Shown here one piece after another: positions 63,383 through 64,000 of a stretch of DNA of 64,000 bases. The notes below the pieces were generated by a model. That model searched no databases and had not been told where the DNA came from. It saw only the letters and a list, made by a program, of their open reading frames with translations. Position 1 is the first letter of the stretch. Each line of letters starts with the position of its first letter. A program made the translations under genes and the position numbers. The stretch covers positions 248,001-312,000 of the forward strand of contig NZ_CP117768.1 in assembly GCF_028623165.1 (NCBI RefSeq), in the 5' to 3' direction. Source of the DNA: Nostoc sp. UHCC 0926 (GTDB taxonomy: Bacteria > Cyanobacteriota > Cyanobacteriia > Cyanobacteriales > Nostocaceae).

Positions 63383-63999
63383 TTATGACCTTATCTTCCT
63401 CATCCCCCTCATCTCCCCTGTAAGGGCTTGTTCCCAAATCGGCAGATCCTCAGGTCGGTCAACATCAGCTAAAGGCGACAAGTTCATATGTGATAAATTA
63501 AGTTTCAGGGCAATGTCCACGGTTTTCTGGAATACTTGAGCAGTTCTCCACTCAGTGTTAACGAATAACTCCGGGATGGGTTGGCACAAACCAATTAAGT
63601 AATATTCACCATTGATCGCAGGACTAAGTACGAGGTTAAAGGTGTGTAACTTATCAAACGCTGTTGCTAGAATCTGGGCATTCACTCCAGGACTATCTGT
63701 GCCGATGATAATTACTTTTTCTGCTCCAGATAGAAAAGCATTTCTAAGCGATCGCGCCATCCGCAAACTATCGATCCCATTCACCTTGAAACTGGTAAAC
63801 CAAATCTAACTCCAGCCAGTCCTGCATGAGTTGCGAATCGCTATCTGCAAATCGCACTTCCACAGATATGGCAATGGCTTTTTGCAATTCTTATAACCTG
63901 AAATATTGTATATTCAGTCATCTGGCGTTGAAGATTGCCAGCACTAATATATGCCAAAGCAGGAATCAATTGGGTTTTTGTCTTACCTGGTTCTGGATA
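63383..63999 (-). pseudogene. TIGR04282-family glycosyltransferase, frameshifted, cut by window edge
   Basis: Members of this family (DUF2064, arsenosugar-type glycosyltransferase) are about 200 residues. The C-terminal 133 residues are intact as one frame (KVIIIGTDSPGVNAQILATA; NGEYYLIGLCQ; DVDRPEDLPIWE). The N-terminal part continues to the window edge in other frames: PEPGKTKTQLIP.. and QRQMTEYTIF in one, then LQKAIAISVEVRFADS and LMQDWLELDLVYQFQGE in a second. At least two indels, near 63885-63897 and 63776-63785, break it. The GTG at 63784 is probably not a real start. Confidence 0.82.
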
Positions 64000-64000
64000 G

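Overview
The window looks like chromosome from a filamentous, Nostoc-like cyanobacterium (Nostocales). This rests on frequent HIP1 octamers (GCGATCGC), Ycf35, many cyanobacterial DUF families (DUF2997, DUF3038, DUF4335, DUF1997, DUF4079, DUF2288), two very large HstK-type Ser/Thr-His kinases, an HpsJ-like protein, and dense heptamer repeats and palindromes between genes. The assignment is inference from content; no 16S or other marker is present. I found no tRNA, rRNA or CRISPR array.

Layout. 1-2014: type IV pilus genes pilT (cut by the window edge) and pilC. 2121-3285: a decayed IS630-type element sitting 17 bp before a hypothetical gene. 4025-7416: a saccharopine-dehydrogenase-like oxidoreductase, the DUF2997 / Ycf35 / ferredoxin cluster and a YiaAB membrane protein. 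8040-10547: the DUF3038-DUF4335 pair. 11568-17325: a ModA-like binding protein with a sorting-tail-like C-terminus, a Uma2 protein, mutS2, a DUF2288 protein and an AI-2E-type transporter. 17677-34454: lipid genes plsX-fabH-fabD and plsC on the minus strand, split by two tandem ~5.4 kb HstK-type kinase genes on the plus strand, then pepA.

34455-40243 is the accessory part: an IS4-like element inside a 42-bp tandem repeat array, an EcsC-family protein, an internally deleted IS1634-type element with perfect terminal repeats, and a MazEF-type pair whose toxin end is replaced by a heptamer repeat. 40400-54000 is mostly housekeeping: a hydrolase/acyltransferase pair resembling the two halves of plant phytyl ester synthases, metG, a NYN protein overlapping an lptC-like gene, an InrS-like metal regulator, menH, a lambda-type lysozyme, several DUF proteins and an ankyrin protein. 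53965-64000 carries a GAF-SpoIIE phosphatase, ftsY, nusB, a DUF502 protein, a family 2 glycosyltransferase, an HpsJ-like gene and a frameshifted TIGR04282 glycosyltransferase pseudogene at the right edge.

The most unusual signal is in the long gap at 55357-56839. On the minus strand, about 280 nt look like a HEARO/omega RNA of an IscB/IsrB (OMEGA) element, with nested and long-range pairings, followed by a decayed stub that reads like the first codons of an IscB/IsrB protein. It would be an orphan guide-RNA scaffold without its nuclease. Other themes are repeats that have entered coding sequence in frame, miniature inverted-repeat elements in at least three families, and partly decayed insertion sequences.
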